Notes: generated by a model not told the origin, from the sequence alone. 38,277 nt of DNA from CAZOKO01 sp964580455 (GCA_964580455.1 CAZOKO010000011.1:1-38277), one strand, 5' to 3'; shown: positions 1-9,054, counted from the first letter of the stretch. A program made the numbers and translations.

Positions 1-199
1 ACAGGTTTATAACCCTAACCTTTCGATGTGTCCACTAATTTAGGGGAACCTCAAAATTGATTAGAAGAAGTGAATATGATGAAAATGGTATACTTGCCTT
101 TGATAAACAATATTAGATGTGATTTGGGATTGAGGAATTTAATTTAAGATACAATAATAGCGATCTGACATGTAAATCTGTGGTAATGGATAATTTCTT

Positions 200-988
200 A
201 TGAGCACTACTTTAAGAATAATTATTTTTTGGCTTATCGCATTATTAGCAGCAATATTTGTTTGCTCCTGCTCAAATACGGATACAATCACTTTTTACAC
301 GTACAAAGTTATAAACACGTATCCTCATGAAAATAATGCCTTTACACAGGGACTGGTTTTTGAAAATGGCTTCATATATGAAGGAACAGGACTTTATGGT
401 TCCTCAACATTACGTAAAGTTGAATTGGAAACAGGAAATATTTTACAAATCCATGAACTCCCATCTCAATTCTTTGGTGAGGGAATAACTATTTTCGAAA
501 ACAAGATTGTTCAGTTAACATGGAAATCCAATGTCGGTTTTGTTTACGACAAAGACAGTTTTGAGTTAAAGCAGGAGTTCAATTACCAGACTGAGGGATG
601 GGGTATTACGTATGATGGAAAGCGTTTGATCATGAGCGATGGTACATCAACACTGCATTTCCTGGATCCAGTAAACTTTGAGAAAACCGGTAGCATTGAA
701 GTATCTAAAAGCAATATTCCTCTGACCGGACTAAATGAGCTGGAATATATTGAAGGGGAAATCTATGCCAATGTCTGGAAAACAAACAGTATCGCAAGGA
801 TTGAACCACAAACGGGAAAAGTAATCGGATGGATTGAACTGACTGGACTTTTAAGTCCGGAAGACTATAGCAAACAACCCGTTGATGTTTTAAATGGGAT
901 TGCGTATGACACAAAGAATGACCGCTTATTTGTGACTGGAAAGCTATGGCCCAAACTCTTTGAGATTGAGCTGATTCCGGCAGGGTAA
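200..988 (+). CDS. Glutaminyl-peptide cyclotransferase, probable lipoprotein
   Basis: This 262-residue protein matches the plant/bacterial-type glutamine cyclotransferase family, which converts N-terminal glutamine of peptides to pyroglutamate. Family-typical stretches run along the whole length: FTQGL near residue 48, EGTGLYGSSTLRKV near 60, an FGEGIT...QLTWK block near 92-108, EGWGITYDG with LIMSDG in the middle, GLNELEYIEG, and NGIAYD...LFVTGKLWPKLFEI at the C-terminus. The arrangement is that of a five-bladed beta-propeller. Residues 1-24 form a hydrophobic signal segment ending in VCSC, so the protein should be exported. C24 could be lipidated, but the lipobox is poor. No neighbour suggests a specific substrate. 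The ribosome-binding site is weak, but the start precedes a natural signal peptide. Confidence 0.9.
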   Translation: MSTTLRIIIFWLIALLAAIFVCSCSNTDTITFYTYKVINTYPHENNAFTQGLVFENGFIYEGTGLYGSSTLRKVELETGNILQIHELPSQFFGEGITIFENKIVQLTWKSNVGFVYDKDSFELKQEFNYQTEGWGITYDGKRLIMSDGTSTLHFLDPVNFEKTGSIEVSKSNIPLTGLNELEYIEGEIYANVWKTNSIARIEPQTGKVIGWIELTGLLSPEDYSKQPVDVLNGIAYDTKNDRLFVTGKLWPKLFEIELIPAG

Positions 989-1042
989 ATTGTTTAAGTG
1001 ATCTAGAGTGCCTAAAGTTTTTAAAGAGTGGGTTTGAGAAAT

Positions 1043-1516
1043 CTATTCTTTAAGGTCTTCTTCAATTATTGAACTGATGCTTGTATCGTCTTCAGTATGA
1101 ATGATTATTGATGATTTTTTTTTGATAGCATAATACTTCGGATTGGGTTTCCTCTTTATAATGAACGTTTCAGGGGCATTCCCACCATCTTTGTTGATGA
1201 GTAACTCGCCATTTACGGAAATATATATGCTGGCTCCAAAGGGGAGGGCTTTATAGAATATTTCATCATATTTGTAGTAATTGGACTTAATAATGCTAAC
1301 AGCGGCACTCATATTGTTTAAATATTTGTTTAGAATCCTTGTTACGGTTGGCGTTTCGTTAGATATTTGACCGATCTTTTTCCATTTTGGTACTGTATAA
1401 GTTACATCTTTTGGTATCCGATCCTTCTTTGAACCGGAAAGTAGTGTACACCCTGAAAATAAAGTAGTGGCAAGAACCACAAAAATGATTCCTATGAAGA
1501 AATATGTTCTAATCAC
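1043..1516 (-). CDS. Small hypothetical lipoprotein
   Basis: The 157-residue product has a short basic start, a hydrophobic stretch and a clean lipobox (LFSGC, C23), so it should be a lipid-anchored envelope protein. The mature part is rich in Lys, Ile and Tyr and contains FGASIYISVNGELLIN, but I recognise no family. The start codon is GTG, in the sequence GTGATTAG, which overlaps the last 8 bases of the aldo/keto reductase gene. Translation is therefore probably coupled to that gene and the two form one minus-strand operon. It is probably a real gene because of the signal peptide and the overlap. Function unknown. Confidence 0.7.
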   Translation of the reverse strand: MIRTYFFIGIIFVVLATTLFSGCTLLSGSKKDRIPKDVTYTVPKWKKIGQISNETPTVTRILNKYLNNMSAAVSIIKSNYYKYDEIFYKALPFGASIYISVNGELLINKDGGNAPETFIIKRKPNPKYYAIKKKSSIIIHTEDDTSISSIIEEDLKE

Positions 1517-2474
1517 TCTTCTTCAATTCCTCATCAGCAATTGACTTTGCTTCTTCTATAATGTCTTCATCAGGGAGGTTATTGAGTGCATTGATGGCAG
1601 ATTCCAATTGTTTAATGTTTCTTACTCCACAAAGAGCTGTACTTATATCATCAAATTGTAAAACGTAACCCAGAGCCAATTCCAGACCTGTATGGTTCTT
1701 CTCCTTAAGCATATCATTAATACGTTCCATGGCTTTATACTTAGGTTTTTTATCAACAATTTTCCACCATGGTGCCCACGATCTAGCATCAACCTCGTCA
1801 TATTTTCTTTCAGGAGTAACCCTTCCTGTTAAAATGCCCTTATCAAATGTACCCCAGCACATAAATCCCATCTTGTTATCCTGGATAATACTAAATAACT
1901 TGTCCTTAGCTGATGAATTGAATAGATTTAGTTCATTTTGCAGGGCATCAACTCTGGCTATTTCAAATGCCTTATTAATATCTTCAGCAAATGAATTACA
2001 AAGGCCGATTGCCCTGATTTTACCTGCATCCTTTGCGCTTGAAAGATACTCCATAGGTTTTCTAATGTCGATGTTCTTATCAGGCCAGTGAATCATATAG
2101 AGGTCGATATAATCTGTTCGCAAATCCTTTAGTGATTGTTCAAGCATATTTTGTATCACTTTAGGATCGTTATTTATTTTTATTCTCTTATTGTCATCCC
2201 AGGTAATACCGCCTTTTGAAACTATGAAGACAGCATCTCTTTTCCTGAAGAATGCTTTTCCCATTCTTTTCTCTGAAAGTCCAAAACCATAGGCAGGAGC
2301 GGTATCAAAAAGGTTTAGGCCTCGTTCAAATGCCTCATGCAATAATGAGATAGCATCATCTTCTCCGATATGTCCAAAACCATATCCTCCACCCTCACCA
2401 CTGATAGAACCACCGCCAAATGAAATTTCTGTTACCTTAAAATCAAGGGAACCAAAAGCTCTTTTATTGATCAT
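1509..2474 (-). CDS. Aldo/keto reductase
   Basis: This is a 321-residue NAD(P)H-dependent aldo/keto reductase with a TIM-barrel fold, reducing aldehydes or ketones in the cytoplasm. The catalytic tetrad is visible: D57 and Y62 in FDTAPAYG, K87 in IVSKGG and H129 in YMIHWPD. The start is placed at the ATG of MINKRAFG because AAAAGGAG lies about 8 bases upstream. An in-frame extension to 2513 adds 13 residues (MFFYLCGKKGECN) that do not fit the family. The substrate cannot be read from the sequence. The small lipoprotein gene downstream overlaps its 3' end. Confidence 0.92.
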   Translation of the reverse strand: MINKRAFGSLDFKVTEISFGGGSISGEGGGYGFGHIGEDDAISLLHEAFERGLNLFDTAPAYGFGLSEKRMGKAFFRKRDAVFIVSKGGITWDDNKRIKINNDPKVIQNMLEQSLKDLRTDYIDLYMIHWPDKNIDIRKPMEYLSSAKDAGKIRAIGLCNSFAEDINKAFEIARVDALQNELNLFNSSAKDKLFSIIQDNKMGFMCWGTFDKGILTGRVTPERKYDEVDARSWAPWWKIVDKKPKYKAMERINDMLKEKNHTGLELALGYVLQFDDISTALCGVRNIKQLESAINALNNLPDEDIIEEAKSIADEELKKSD

Positions 2475-2805
2475 GTTGCATTCTCCTTTTTTGCCGCAGA
2501 GGTAAAAAAACAATAATAATTTACATCCATAGAATCCTTGTTAATTAACATGATTCTTTGCATGCACTACGTAATCTCAAGAGAAATATGTTGATTACTT
2601 TATCATTTCGTTTTAAGATTGTAAAGAAATCAGATATAAAGATAATTTGAATTATCACAACAAAATCAGTGGGGATGCAAGAAAAGTGTTTGTAATAATT
2701 TTAAAGTGGGTATATAGTAATCAGGAATGATCTATATTTAAAAAATACTCTGTGAAACCTGTGGTTATTATTTGACAATACATTCTTATAAATAGGAGAA
2801 AGATT

Positions 2806-4152
2806 ATGGCAGAGAATATCTCCCCGAATGAGAAAATGTTATCCGAAAGTGATAAAGGTAAAAATAAAAGAGAGGAACAAAAGAAGGAAAAAAAGACTGA
2901 TTGGATAAATAATTTCAAAAGCAACACTTTAACAAGAATACAGAAATTTGAGACTAAATTGGACTCTATAACAAAGGAAAGGAATAAACTTTCAAAGGAC
3001 CTCAAAAGTGCCAATGTACAATTAATTGAAATAAAAGGAGTGAAGGATAGTCTTGTCGATGAAATAAAACGATTAAGAAGCTCTCTTAATAGTGTACAAA
3101 GTGAATTTAAATATACCGAGGAAGAAAAAACTGATGCTTTAGAGAAAATCGATTCTCTAGGAATACAATTATCCACATTGGAAAAACAGTATAGCAATAT
3201 AGAATCCGATTTGAAAAGTTCTAAGGATGCACTATTATTGAGTAAAGAAAGTGAAGAAGAGCTAAAAGGTAAAATAAGACTGCTTAATGATAAAGTTGAA
3301 TGGAGCGAAAAAATACACAGTGAGGATTTGAAAAAAATTGATGATCTGGAATCCAAATTGGATGAAATAACACAAATTAAGGAATCTCTAAAGAATGATT
3401 TGCAGGTTAGAACCAGGAGTTTGGAAGAAAGCAAATCTAAAAATGAGAATCTTAATGATAAGGCAAATGTGCTTGAAGAAAAGATTTCCTCACTGGAGAT
3501 TGTAAAAAAGGACTTGATAAAAGTCAGAAAAGAAAAATCCGATGCAACAGAGGAGATAAAAGGTCTAAAAAATAAACTTGATTCAACTCTTTCTCTAAAG
3601 GAAGCCCTGGAAATGGATATGAAGAAGGCACTTAAAGACCTGGAAAATGAGAGAAGCATGGGAGAGGAACATAAGAAAAGAATAGAAAATTTAGAGGGGA
3701 AGTCATCTGCCTTTGAGTTGATTAAATCACAGTTGGAGGATGAGACAAAAGCAAAGAATGAGGCTCTGAAAGATGTCAATAGACTGGGAGCTGAACTGGA
3801 TTCAGAGAAGGCAATTAAAGAGTCAATCAATTCTGATTTGGAATCTACTTTAGCCTCAATAGAAACTCTCAAGAAAAAAAATGATGAAATGTCAGCTGTG
3901 TTTGGAGAATTAAAGGAGAAGAATACAACAATTGATGAAATGAAAATGGAGTTGAAATTCATCGAAGAAGAAAGAACCGAAGCACTGGAGAAAATTCAGG
4001 ATTTAAATGATGAACTGGAAAATACCATGAGTATGAAAACAGAGATTGAGGTAGAACTTCAACAACTCAAAGAAGCTATGGAAAGTATCAGTGGGGCGAT
4101 AGCTGAAACAGGTGACAGGACCAGTAGAAATATTGAAGTGTCAGATGAGTAG
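2806..4152 (+). CDS. Long coiled-coil protein
   Basis: The 448-residue protein is almost entirely Glu, Lys, Leu, Ser and Asp in heptad-like order from about residue 40 to 430. This predicts an extended coiled coil, with a charged, probably disordered N-terminus (residues 1-35) and a short tail. There is no signal peptide, membrane segment, ATPase or other catalytic motif. An internal repeat is visible: FKYTEEEKTDALEKIDSL near 101-118 recurs as LKFIEEERTEALEKIQDL near 383-400. AGGAG lies 10 bases before the ATG. The HEAT-repeat gene starts 39 bases downstream on the same strand, so the two may act together as a scaffold. No family is recognised. Coiled-coil composition makes database hits to SMC or myosin misleading. 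Confidence 0.85.
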   Translation: MAENISPNEKMLSESDKGKNKREEQKKEKKTDWINNFKSNTLTRIQKFETKLDSITKERNKLSKDLKSANVQLIEIKGVKDSLVDEIKRLRSSLNSVQSEFKYTEEEKTDALEKIDSLGIQLSTLEKQYSNIESDLKSSKDALLLSKESEEELKGKIRLLNDKVEWSEKIHSEDLKKIDDLESKLDEITQIKESLKNDLQVRTRSLEESKSKNENLNDKANVLEEKISSLEIVKKDLIKVRKEKSDATEEIKGLKNKLDSTLSLKEALEMDMKKALKDLENERSMGEEHKKRIENLEGKSSAFELIKSQLEDETKAKNEALKDVNRLGAELDSEKAIKESINSDLESTLASIETLKKKNDEMSAVFGELKEKNTTIDEMKMELKFIEEERTEALEKIQDLNDELENTMSMKTEIEVELQQLKEAMESISGAIAETGDRTSRNIEVSDE

Positions 4153-4191
4153 ATTGACTCTAAAAAGTATATATTCAAGGGGGGCACGGGG

Positions 4192-5037
4192 ATGAATCCT
4201 ACTGATAGTGTTAAAAATAAGAAAAAATATGTTAGCAAAACGAAAAGTCCCATGAAGAAAAATAAAAAGAATGTTGATCAGTTTAAGCTTGCAAATGAAA
4301 ATGAAGAAAAAAGTGGGAAATTAGAGGAAAGGGAAATAAATAATTCTGTGGAAGAAAAAGTTAGATCAGATGTAATAGAAAAAGTTGTTGAGGAAGGGGA
4401 GAGTAAATTAAAAACAGCAGAAAATGAACAAGAAGATTTTGTTAAAAGTGATGAAGAAGTATCTAATGAAACTGCTCCTGCTCCTTCACTGATTGAGATG
4501 CTCAATCACAGGAATGAAAAGGTCAGAATTGAAGCTATTGAATCATTGTTGAATATCGGAGATAAGTCAGTCAGCTATGCCTTCGCAAGTTGCATGAAGG
4601 ACGACAGCTTCCAGGTACGGTTGGGAGCTTTAAGGGGACTATACAAATATGGTGGTGACCTGGCTGCTGACTATCTGATAACAGCTTTGGAAGATGAACA
4701 TCCTGATGTGAGAAGAAGAGCATTAATATATTTAGGCTGGTTAAGGAAGAAAGAATTAGTTCCTTATATTACCGGAGCTCTGGCAGACAAATCTTCCCTG
4801 GTGAGAAAGATAGCAACTTATACTTTAGGTGATTTAAAAGATTTCCTGGCAATTCCACATCTTATAAAGGTCTTGGATGATAAGGACGAAGATGTTAAAA
4901 AGGGGGCGCTGGCTGCTCTAAAAAGAGTAACCGGGAAGTCGTTCCCATCAGAGAAGAATTCTCCTGAAGAAATTAATAAAGAAAAAATAGATAAATGGAA
5001 AGAGTGGTGGTCGAATGAGAACCAAGAAAAGAGCTAG
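4192..5037 (+). CDS. HEAT-repeat protein with charged N-terminal region
   Basis: The 281-residue product has a Lys/Glu-rich, low-complexity first 95 residues. About four or five HEAT (PBS-lyase type) repeats follow at roughly residues 100-260. They show as recurring units such as LINHRNEKVRIEAIESL-like helices, ALEDEHPDVRRRALIYLG and ALADKSSLVRKIATYTLG. HEAT solenoids bind proteins, and no catalytic residues are seen. The C-terminus (DKWKEWWSNE) resembles the end of other bacterial HEAT proteins. It probably shares an operon with the coiled-coil gene 39 bases upstream. Its binding partner is unknown. Confidence 0.85.
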   Translation: MNPTDSVKNKKKYVSKTKSPMKKNKKNVDQFKLANENEEKSGKLEEREINNSVEEKVRSDVIEKVVEEGESKLKTAENEQEDFVKSDEEVSNETAPAPSLIEMLNHRNEKVRIEAIESLLNIGDKSVSYAFASCMKDDSFQVRLGALRGLYKYGGDLAADYLITALEDEHPDVRRRALIYLGWLRKKELVPYITGALADKSSLVRKIATYTLGDLKDFLAIPHLIKVLDDKDEDVKKGALAALKRVTGKSFPSEKNSPEEINKEKIDKWKEWWSNENQEKS

Positions 5038-5160
5038 AACCCCTATACACTTCAAATAAAAAACCTACTTTCACAATCATTCCCAAAAAGCTACCTCCAA
5101 ACCTAACCGAAAATATTCAGTCTTAATATAGTAAAGGCATAAAAAAGTCGATTTTGGAAT

Positions 5161-5254
5161 GTCATTGCGAGCGAAGCAATCTAATGATATTGAGGAACCT
5201 GTTCTGATTATTTTTTAATGAGATTGCTTCGTCGCTAAAGCTCCTCGCAATTAC
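5161..5254. repeat. Dispersed inverted repeat (GTCATTGCGAGCGAAGCAAT type)
   Basis: The left arm at 5161-5182 reads GTCATTGCGAGCGAAGCAAT plus CT. The right arm at 5221-5254 is its reverse complement, with about ten extra bases after the AGATTGCTTCG core. I recall repeats of this sequence as abundant, MITE-like intergenic elements in many bacterial genomes. The 444-base gap between the HEAT gene and the HTH gene (5038-5481) otherwise holds AT-rich sequence in which I see nothing but the AGGAGG ribosome-binding site at 5471-5476. Confidence 0.75.
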
Positions 5255-5481
5255 AGGTTATATCAACATATCATATTCCCAATATAGACCAACTTTTCTA
5301 TATATAACTCATTCCCCAACATTAAAAAAATCAAAGCAAAAAATCATTTTTTTATAGTTTTACTTAAGTTCTCATAAATATTACCGAAAAGATAGAGAAA
5401 TTACAGCTTATAAATGAATCTTCATTAATAATACAAAAAGAACTTAATTATCTAGCTAAAACATTTTTAAAGGAGGTTATT

Positions 5482-5661
5482 GTGAGCAGTATACTTACGA
5501 CTAAAGAGCTGGCAGCATACTTAAAGCTGACTGAAGTGACAATTTACAAGTATGCTAATGAAGGCAAAATACCCGGATTCAAGATAGGCAGCAGATGGAG
5601 ATTTGATAAAGACAAGATTGATGATTTACTGAAAAGTGATGAAGAACTTGAGGTATCATAA
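5482..5661 (+). CDS. Excisionase/MerR-type helix-turn-helix protein
   Basis: This small gene of 59 residues starts with GTG. A perfect AGGAGG lies 5 bases upstream, which decides the start. The sequence carries the compact excisionase-family winged HTH: LTTKELAAYLKLTEVTIYKY forms the helices, and GKIPGFKIGSRWRF is the wing with its typical G-R-W-R-F. Proteins like this bind DNA as small transcription factors or recombination directionality factors. No integrase, att site or phage gene is nearby, so a regulatory role for the following PilZ/HDOD genes is more likely. That role is inference from position (48 bases to the PilZ start). Confidence 0.85.
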   Translation: MSSILTTKELAAYLKLTEVTIYKYANEGKIPGFKIGSRWRFDKDKIDDLLKSDEELEVS

Positions 5662-5709
5662 AGGGATTCTCTTGAATATAATTTAATGTTCTGTGAGGAT
5701 AGTCTTGTC

Positions 5710-6099
5710 ATGATTGAAGTTGAACGAAGAGAATATCTTAGGGTAGATTGTCTGGTAGAAAGCTACATTTTAAATATAAAAGAAGATGATGAACTAAATT
5801 ACAGTACTGGATTAACAAAAAATATCAGTGCCACTGGTTTATTATTCAAGACAAAAAATGATTACAAAACAGGAGATATTTTAAGCATTGGGATTTCAAC
5901 AGGCATACTGAATGAACTTGACGCGAATCAAGCAAAGGTTATCAAAACAAGAGGGTTTGTTTTGGGAAAGGTAGCGAGAGTTGAGAAAGTTAAAGAAGGA
6001 ACCTATGACTGTGCTGTGGTTTTTATTCCATCCAAAGAAGAGGATGGTAATTATTTGAGATTATTTCAGGATCTTATGAATAAGGCTTTGTATTTTTAA
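5710..6099 (+). CDS. PilZ domain protein
   Basis: A single-domain PilZ protein of 129 residues, expected to bind cyclic di-GMP. Both binding signatures are present: RxxxR at R7-R11 (RREYLR) and NxSxxG at N38-G43 (NISATG). A start at 5686 would add MFCEDSLV. I prefer ATG 5710 because GAGG lies 11 bases upstream and the RxxxR then falls near the N-terminus, as is usual. It lies in a same-strand group with an HTH gene before it and HDOD and GAF-PAS genes after it. This suggests a small second-messenger signalling unit. No output domain is fused, so it would act as an adaptor or on a partner protein. Confidence 0.88.
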   Translation: MIEVERREYLRVDCLVESYILNIKEDDELNYSTGLTKNISATGLLFKTKNDYKTGDILSIGISTGILNELDANQAKVIKTRGFVLGKVARVEKVKEGTYDCAVVFIPSKEEDGNYLRLFQDLMNKALYF

Positions 6100-6157
6100 G
6101 ATATAGAATATCAGGTGGCAATTATTAATCAAAAATCTTGTAGACTTATATAAATTC

Positions 6158-7027
6158 ATGACTAAAGATAAGATAAGAAGGATTATAGATGAAGCACAAA
6201 AGCTTCCAACACTTCCTGCAGTGGCGAATAAAATAACCAAATTGCTGAATGATCCTACCTGTACTGCATTAAAAGTATCTGAAGTAATTGACAAGGATCA
6301 GAGCTTAACAATAAGAGTGCTGCGATTGGTTAACTCAGCTTTTTATTCATTAGCTTCTCAAGTAAGCAATGTAAGACATGCAGTTGCATTACTGGGTTTC
6401 AGAACTATTTCTCAAATGGTTATTACCATATCAGTATTTGATGTTTTTAAAGGAGGGTATGGGAACGAATTTGACAGAGAAGGCTTCTGGAAGCATTCGA
6501 TAGGGTGTGCAGTTTTAAGTCAAAAGATTGCACAGTTAACGAATTACTCTAAGGTAGATGACTGTTTTACCGCAGGCCTTTTACATGATATTGGTAAAGT
6601 TGTGCTTGATCAATATCTGCATGAAGAAATGGTAAAAGTTATTCAATTAACGAAGAGAAATGATATTTCTTTTACTGATGCTGAAAAAGAGGTTCTGGGA
6701 TTGAACCATGCCGATATTGGTGGACAGGTTATGAATAATTGGAAAATACCCGTTCCTATGGTGGTTGCAGTAAAATATCACCACACATTATTAGAAGAAA
6801 GGGAAGAAACAGAAATTGGTCGTGACCTCATTGTAGATATTGTTAGATTATCAGATGTAATCTGTAAAAGAGAGAGAATCGGATTTACAGGCGATACTAT
6901 CATACCTGAAATTACAGAAGATTATTATATAAGATTTAATATTAACAAACAGTTAATAGATGAAGTAATTGAAAGCTGTGGTGAGGAAATTGAAAAAGCT
7001 GGTATTTTCATCGAATTGACTAGCTAA
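6158..7027 (+). CDS. HDOD domain signalling protein
   Basis: This is a 289-residue stand-alone HDOD protein. The N-terminal half has LPTLPAVANKITKLLNDP and the helix IRVLRLVNSAFYSL. The HD-like core contains WKHS (H113) and LLHDIGKVVLDQ (H143-D144), followed by NHADIGGQVMNNWKIP and a KYHH motif. HDOD domains are HD-related but generally not proven phosphohydrolases. They often act in stress and second-messenger signalling. No ribosome-binding site is clear before the ATG, so translation may depend on the upstream PilZ gene 58 bases away. Its neighbours (PilZ, GAF-PAS) support a sensory role. Confidence 0.9.
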   Translation: MTKDKIRRIIDEAQKLPTLPAVANKITKLLNDPTCTALKVSEVIDKDQSLTIRVLRLVNSAFYSLASQVSNVRHAVALLGFRTISQMVITISVFDVFKGGYGNEFDREGFWKHSIGCAVLSQKIAQLTNYSKVDDCFTAGLLHDIGKVVLDQYLHEEMVKVIQLTKRNDISFTDAEKEVLGLNHADIGGQVMNNWKIPVPMVVAVKYHHTLLEEREETEIGRDLIVDIVRLSDVICKRERIGFTGDTIIPEITEDYYIRFNINKQLIDEVIESCGEEIEKAGIFIELTS

Positions 7028-7082
7028 GATAAAATAGAAACCTGCGCAATTACAAGCTAACTGTGACAGTAGAGATAATTCC

Positions 7083-7976
7083 ATGAAGACAGAAATCGAA
7101 GAAGAATTGAGACAACGCAATAAAGAGCTATTGATACTCAATACGATTATTTCTTTTATTAATCAATTTCTTAATTTCGGGGAACTTCTGGAGAATGCTC
7201 TGGAAAAAGTTTTAGAAATTATGACAATAGAATCAGGAGCACTATTATTATTAAATGAAAAGAAAGATACCTTTCTACTTGAAACATCAAAGGGATTTTC
7301 TCCTGATTTTGCATTAAAAATAACAAAAATTGATGCAGAGGAAAATATCATTGGAAAAACGATATGCTCGGGCAATAATATTCTGATAGGCGATGGGAAT
7401 GCATTAAACAATCATTTTACAGAGTTGATGCTTAGTGAGGGTTATAATACAATTTTCTGTCTGCCCATTAAGACCAAAAAGAGAGTATATGGAATGCTGA
7501 TATGTGGACATCGATACTCACGTTTTTTCTCCAAAAGAAATACGAGCATATTAGAAAGTATTGGGTATCAAATTGCTATATCAATTGAAAATTCACTTCT
7601 GTATAAAGCAGTAAAAGATTCCGAGGAAAAATATCATCATCTGATAGAGTCGGCGAATATAGGGATTGTTTCCCTAACTAAAGAAGGAAAGATATTTCAA
7701 TTCAACAAAAAAGCTGAGGATATTTTTGGATTTTCCAGAGAGGAAGTTGTTGACAGTCAACTTGTAAATATATTATCTGAAAATCAAAACCAACTCATTG
7801 AGAATATAACAAAGCAATATATGACATCTGGGAACGACAAAATATTCGATCAATCTATAGTGACTTATGGAAGAAAGAAAGATGGTAAAAAATTACAACT
7901 GGAAATATCGTACTCAATCTGGGGAGACAGGAATGGCCCAGTAATTACGGCAACTATTAGAGATATGGAGTATTAA
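7083..7976 (+). CDS. GAF-PAS sensory protein without an output domain
   Basis: The 297-residue protein has a short N-terminal coiled coil (KTEIEEELRQRNKELL). A GAF domain follows at about residues 25-165, with ESGALLLLNEKKDTFLLETSKGF and FCLPIKTKKRVYGMLICGH. A PAS domain lies at about 175-297, with EKYHHLIESANIGIVSLTKEG and NKKAEDIFGFSREEVV. The reading frame ends just after the PAS-associated ATIRDMEY. No histidine kinase, GGDEF or HD output domain is fused or found immediately downstream, where the next gene is on the other strand. It probably senses a small ligand and passes the signal by protein contact, perhaps to the HDOD protein 55 bases upstream. The ligand is unknown. Confidence 0.87.
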   Translation: MKTEIEEELRQRNKELLILNTIISFINQFLNFGELLENALEKVLEIMTIESGALLLLNEKKDTFLLETSKGFSPDFALKITKIDAEENIIGKTICSGNNILIGDGNALNNHFTELMLSEGYNTIFCLPIKTKKRVYGMLICGHRYSRFFSKRNTSILESIGYQIAISIENSLLYKAVKDSEEKYHHLIESANIGIVSLTKEGKIFQFNKKAEDIFGFSREEVVDSQLVNILSENQNQLIENITKQYMTSGNDKIFDQSIVTYGRKKDGKKLQLEISYSIWGDRNGPVITATIRDMEY

Positions 7977-8018
7977 TAAACCAGTTCACGAAGATTCACT
8001 ATGAAAAAAAGAAAAGTA

Positions 8019-8051
8019 ACATCCAGAATCAAGCATCTAGCATCCAGTATC
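8019..8051 (-). repeat. GATGC-type dispersed repeat, copy 1
   Basis: Read on the minus strand this segment is GATACTGGATGCTAGATGC followed by TTGATTCTGGATGT. It resembles the copies at 20372-20404 and 29646-29680, with the same GGATGC/GATGC words in tandem. It lies in the 149-base gap between two convergent genes, in which I see nothing else. Confidence 0.55.
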
Positions 8052-8125
8052 TTTTAGTTATTTGCTTGGTCAATATTACGTGCTTTGAATTTTAAAAAAC
8101 ATGTTTTCTGTCAGACAATAAGAAA

Positions 8126-8908
8126 TTATTCTAAAATCTGGGTTATATATTTTCTGCAGATCTGTAAGCTTCTCTCCAGGTATTCCACCTTATGAGGTTC
8201 GATTGTGTAGATGGGATTAACACCATTGTCCTTTAAAAGCTTAAAGAATAGATCGAAATCAATTTCACCATCACCTGGAGGAAGATGGTCATCAGATTTT
8301 TTAAAATTATCATGCATGTGTACTTCTTTGATGTACTTTCCTAAAGAGTCAAACCATTCTTCCATCGTTACTGTTGAGAATAAATGAAAGTGACCGATGT
8401 CGAAACAGAAGTTGAAATAAGGTGAATCTATAGCAGAAATCAATTTTTCTAAACTGGATGGTTCTTCCTCAAAGATATTCTCTATTGACAGGGGAATATC
8501 GATTTTTTCAGCTTTCACAACTAAAGACTCCCACGTTTTGAGACTATTATCCAGCCAAAGCTCAACATTCCCGTCAAAAAACCATTTATTGTAACCCGGA
8601 TGAAAAATAATCATACTTGTCTGGAAGAAAGTAGCAACATCAAGGGTCTGATTTAATCTTTCAATAGTTGCTTTTTTTACCTTAGAATCAACTCCTCCTG
8701 GAGAAAGGTCCATAAAAGGGGCATGTATAGTAATGCTCAGCCCCTTTTGACAAAAAGCTGTATTTATCTTTTGCAAATCTTCTTCTCGATAGTTGTCTAA
8801 AGCTTCTCCATTAAAGTAAATCTCAGAGTTTATCTCTTTTTCTAGAACAAAATCCAGTTGATCCAACAGCATTTTATAGGGAACATTTACTTGAATTCCT
8901 TTATTCAT
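8126..8908 (-). CDS. Sugar phosphate isomerase/epimerase-like TIM-barrel protein
   Basis: This 260-residue protein belongs to the xylose isomerase-like TIM-barrel / AP-endonuclease 2 superfamily, whose members use divalent metals. Typical strand ends are visible in order: ITIHAPFMDLSPGG, MIIFHPGYNKW, IPLSIENIFEEEPSS, FCFDIGHFH, EVHMHDN, HLPPGDGEIDF and YTIEPHK. These give the usual His, Glu and Asp metal ligands. I chose the ATG at 8908. The longer frame to 8962 begins with TTG, has no ribosome-binding site and adds 18 residues unlike the family. The gene is divergent from the cob operon. The substrate is unknown, and endonuclease IV activity is possible but less likely at this length. Confidence 0.83.
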   Translation of the reverse strand: MNKGIQVNVPYKMLLDQLDFVLEKEINSEIYFNGEALDNYREEDLQKINTAFCQKGLSITIHAPFMDLSPGGVDSKVKKATIERLNQTLDVATFFQTSMIIFHPGYNKWFFDGNVELWLDNSLKTWESLVVKAEKIDIPLSIENIFEEEPSSLEKLISAIDSPYFNFCFDIGHFHLFSTVTMEEWFDSLGKYIKEVHMHDNFKKSDDHLPPGDGEIDFDLFFKLLKDNGVNPIYTIEPHKVEYLERSLQICRKYITQILE

Positions 8909-9008
8909 CTTTGCACCAGGGAGTGTGGGGGTTTTCGAGTTATGCTTTGATACTGCTAACAATTTAAAAGGTGATTGTCAATATTAATTGCTTAAATATG
9001 GTAAATCT

Positions 9009-9048
9009 TCTTCCCCCCCTTTGAAAAAGGGGGGGGAAGGGGGGATTT
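9009..9048. repeat. CCCCCCTTTGAAAAAGGGGGG repeat
   Basis: Positions 9013-9036 form a short inverted repeat: a C run plus TTT, then GAAAAA and a G run. GGGGGGATTT follows at 9039-9048. Related G/C-tract repeats occur at 25159-25211 and 26119-26155. All three lie just upstream of genes or between operons, which suggests one dispersed family. Confidence 0.65.
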
Positions 9049-9054
9049 AATTCC

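Noticed and set aside
1..60. Insertion-sequence end (TGTCCACTAATTTAGGGG)
   Set aside because: The words recall ends of some insertion sequences, but there is no second end and no transposase fragment to support it.
2721..3962. A 413-codon open frame on the minus strand, rich in Ser, Phe and Leu
   Set aside because: It is the antisense reading of the AAG/GAA-rich coiled-coil gene. The low-complexity product and the lack of any domain mark it as a shadow.
5161..5254. CRISPR or small RNA gene
   Set aside because: There is a single inverted repeat with no regularly spaced direct repeats. It fits a dispersed intergenic element.
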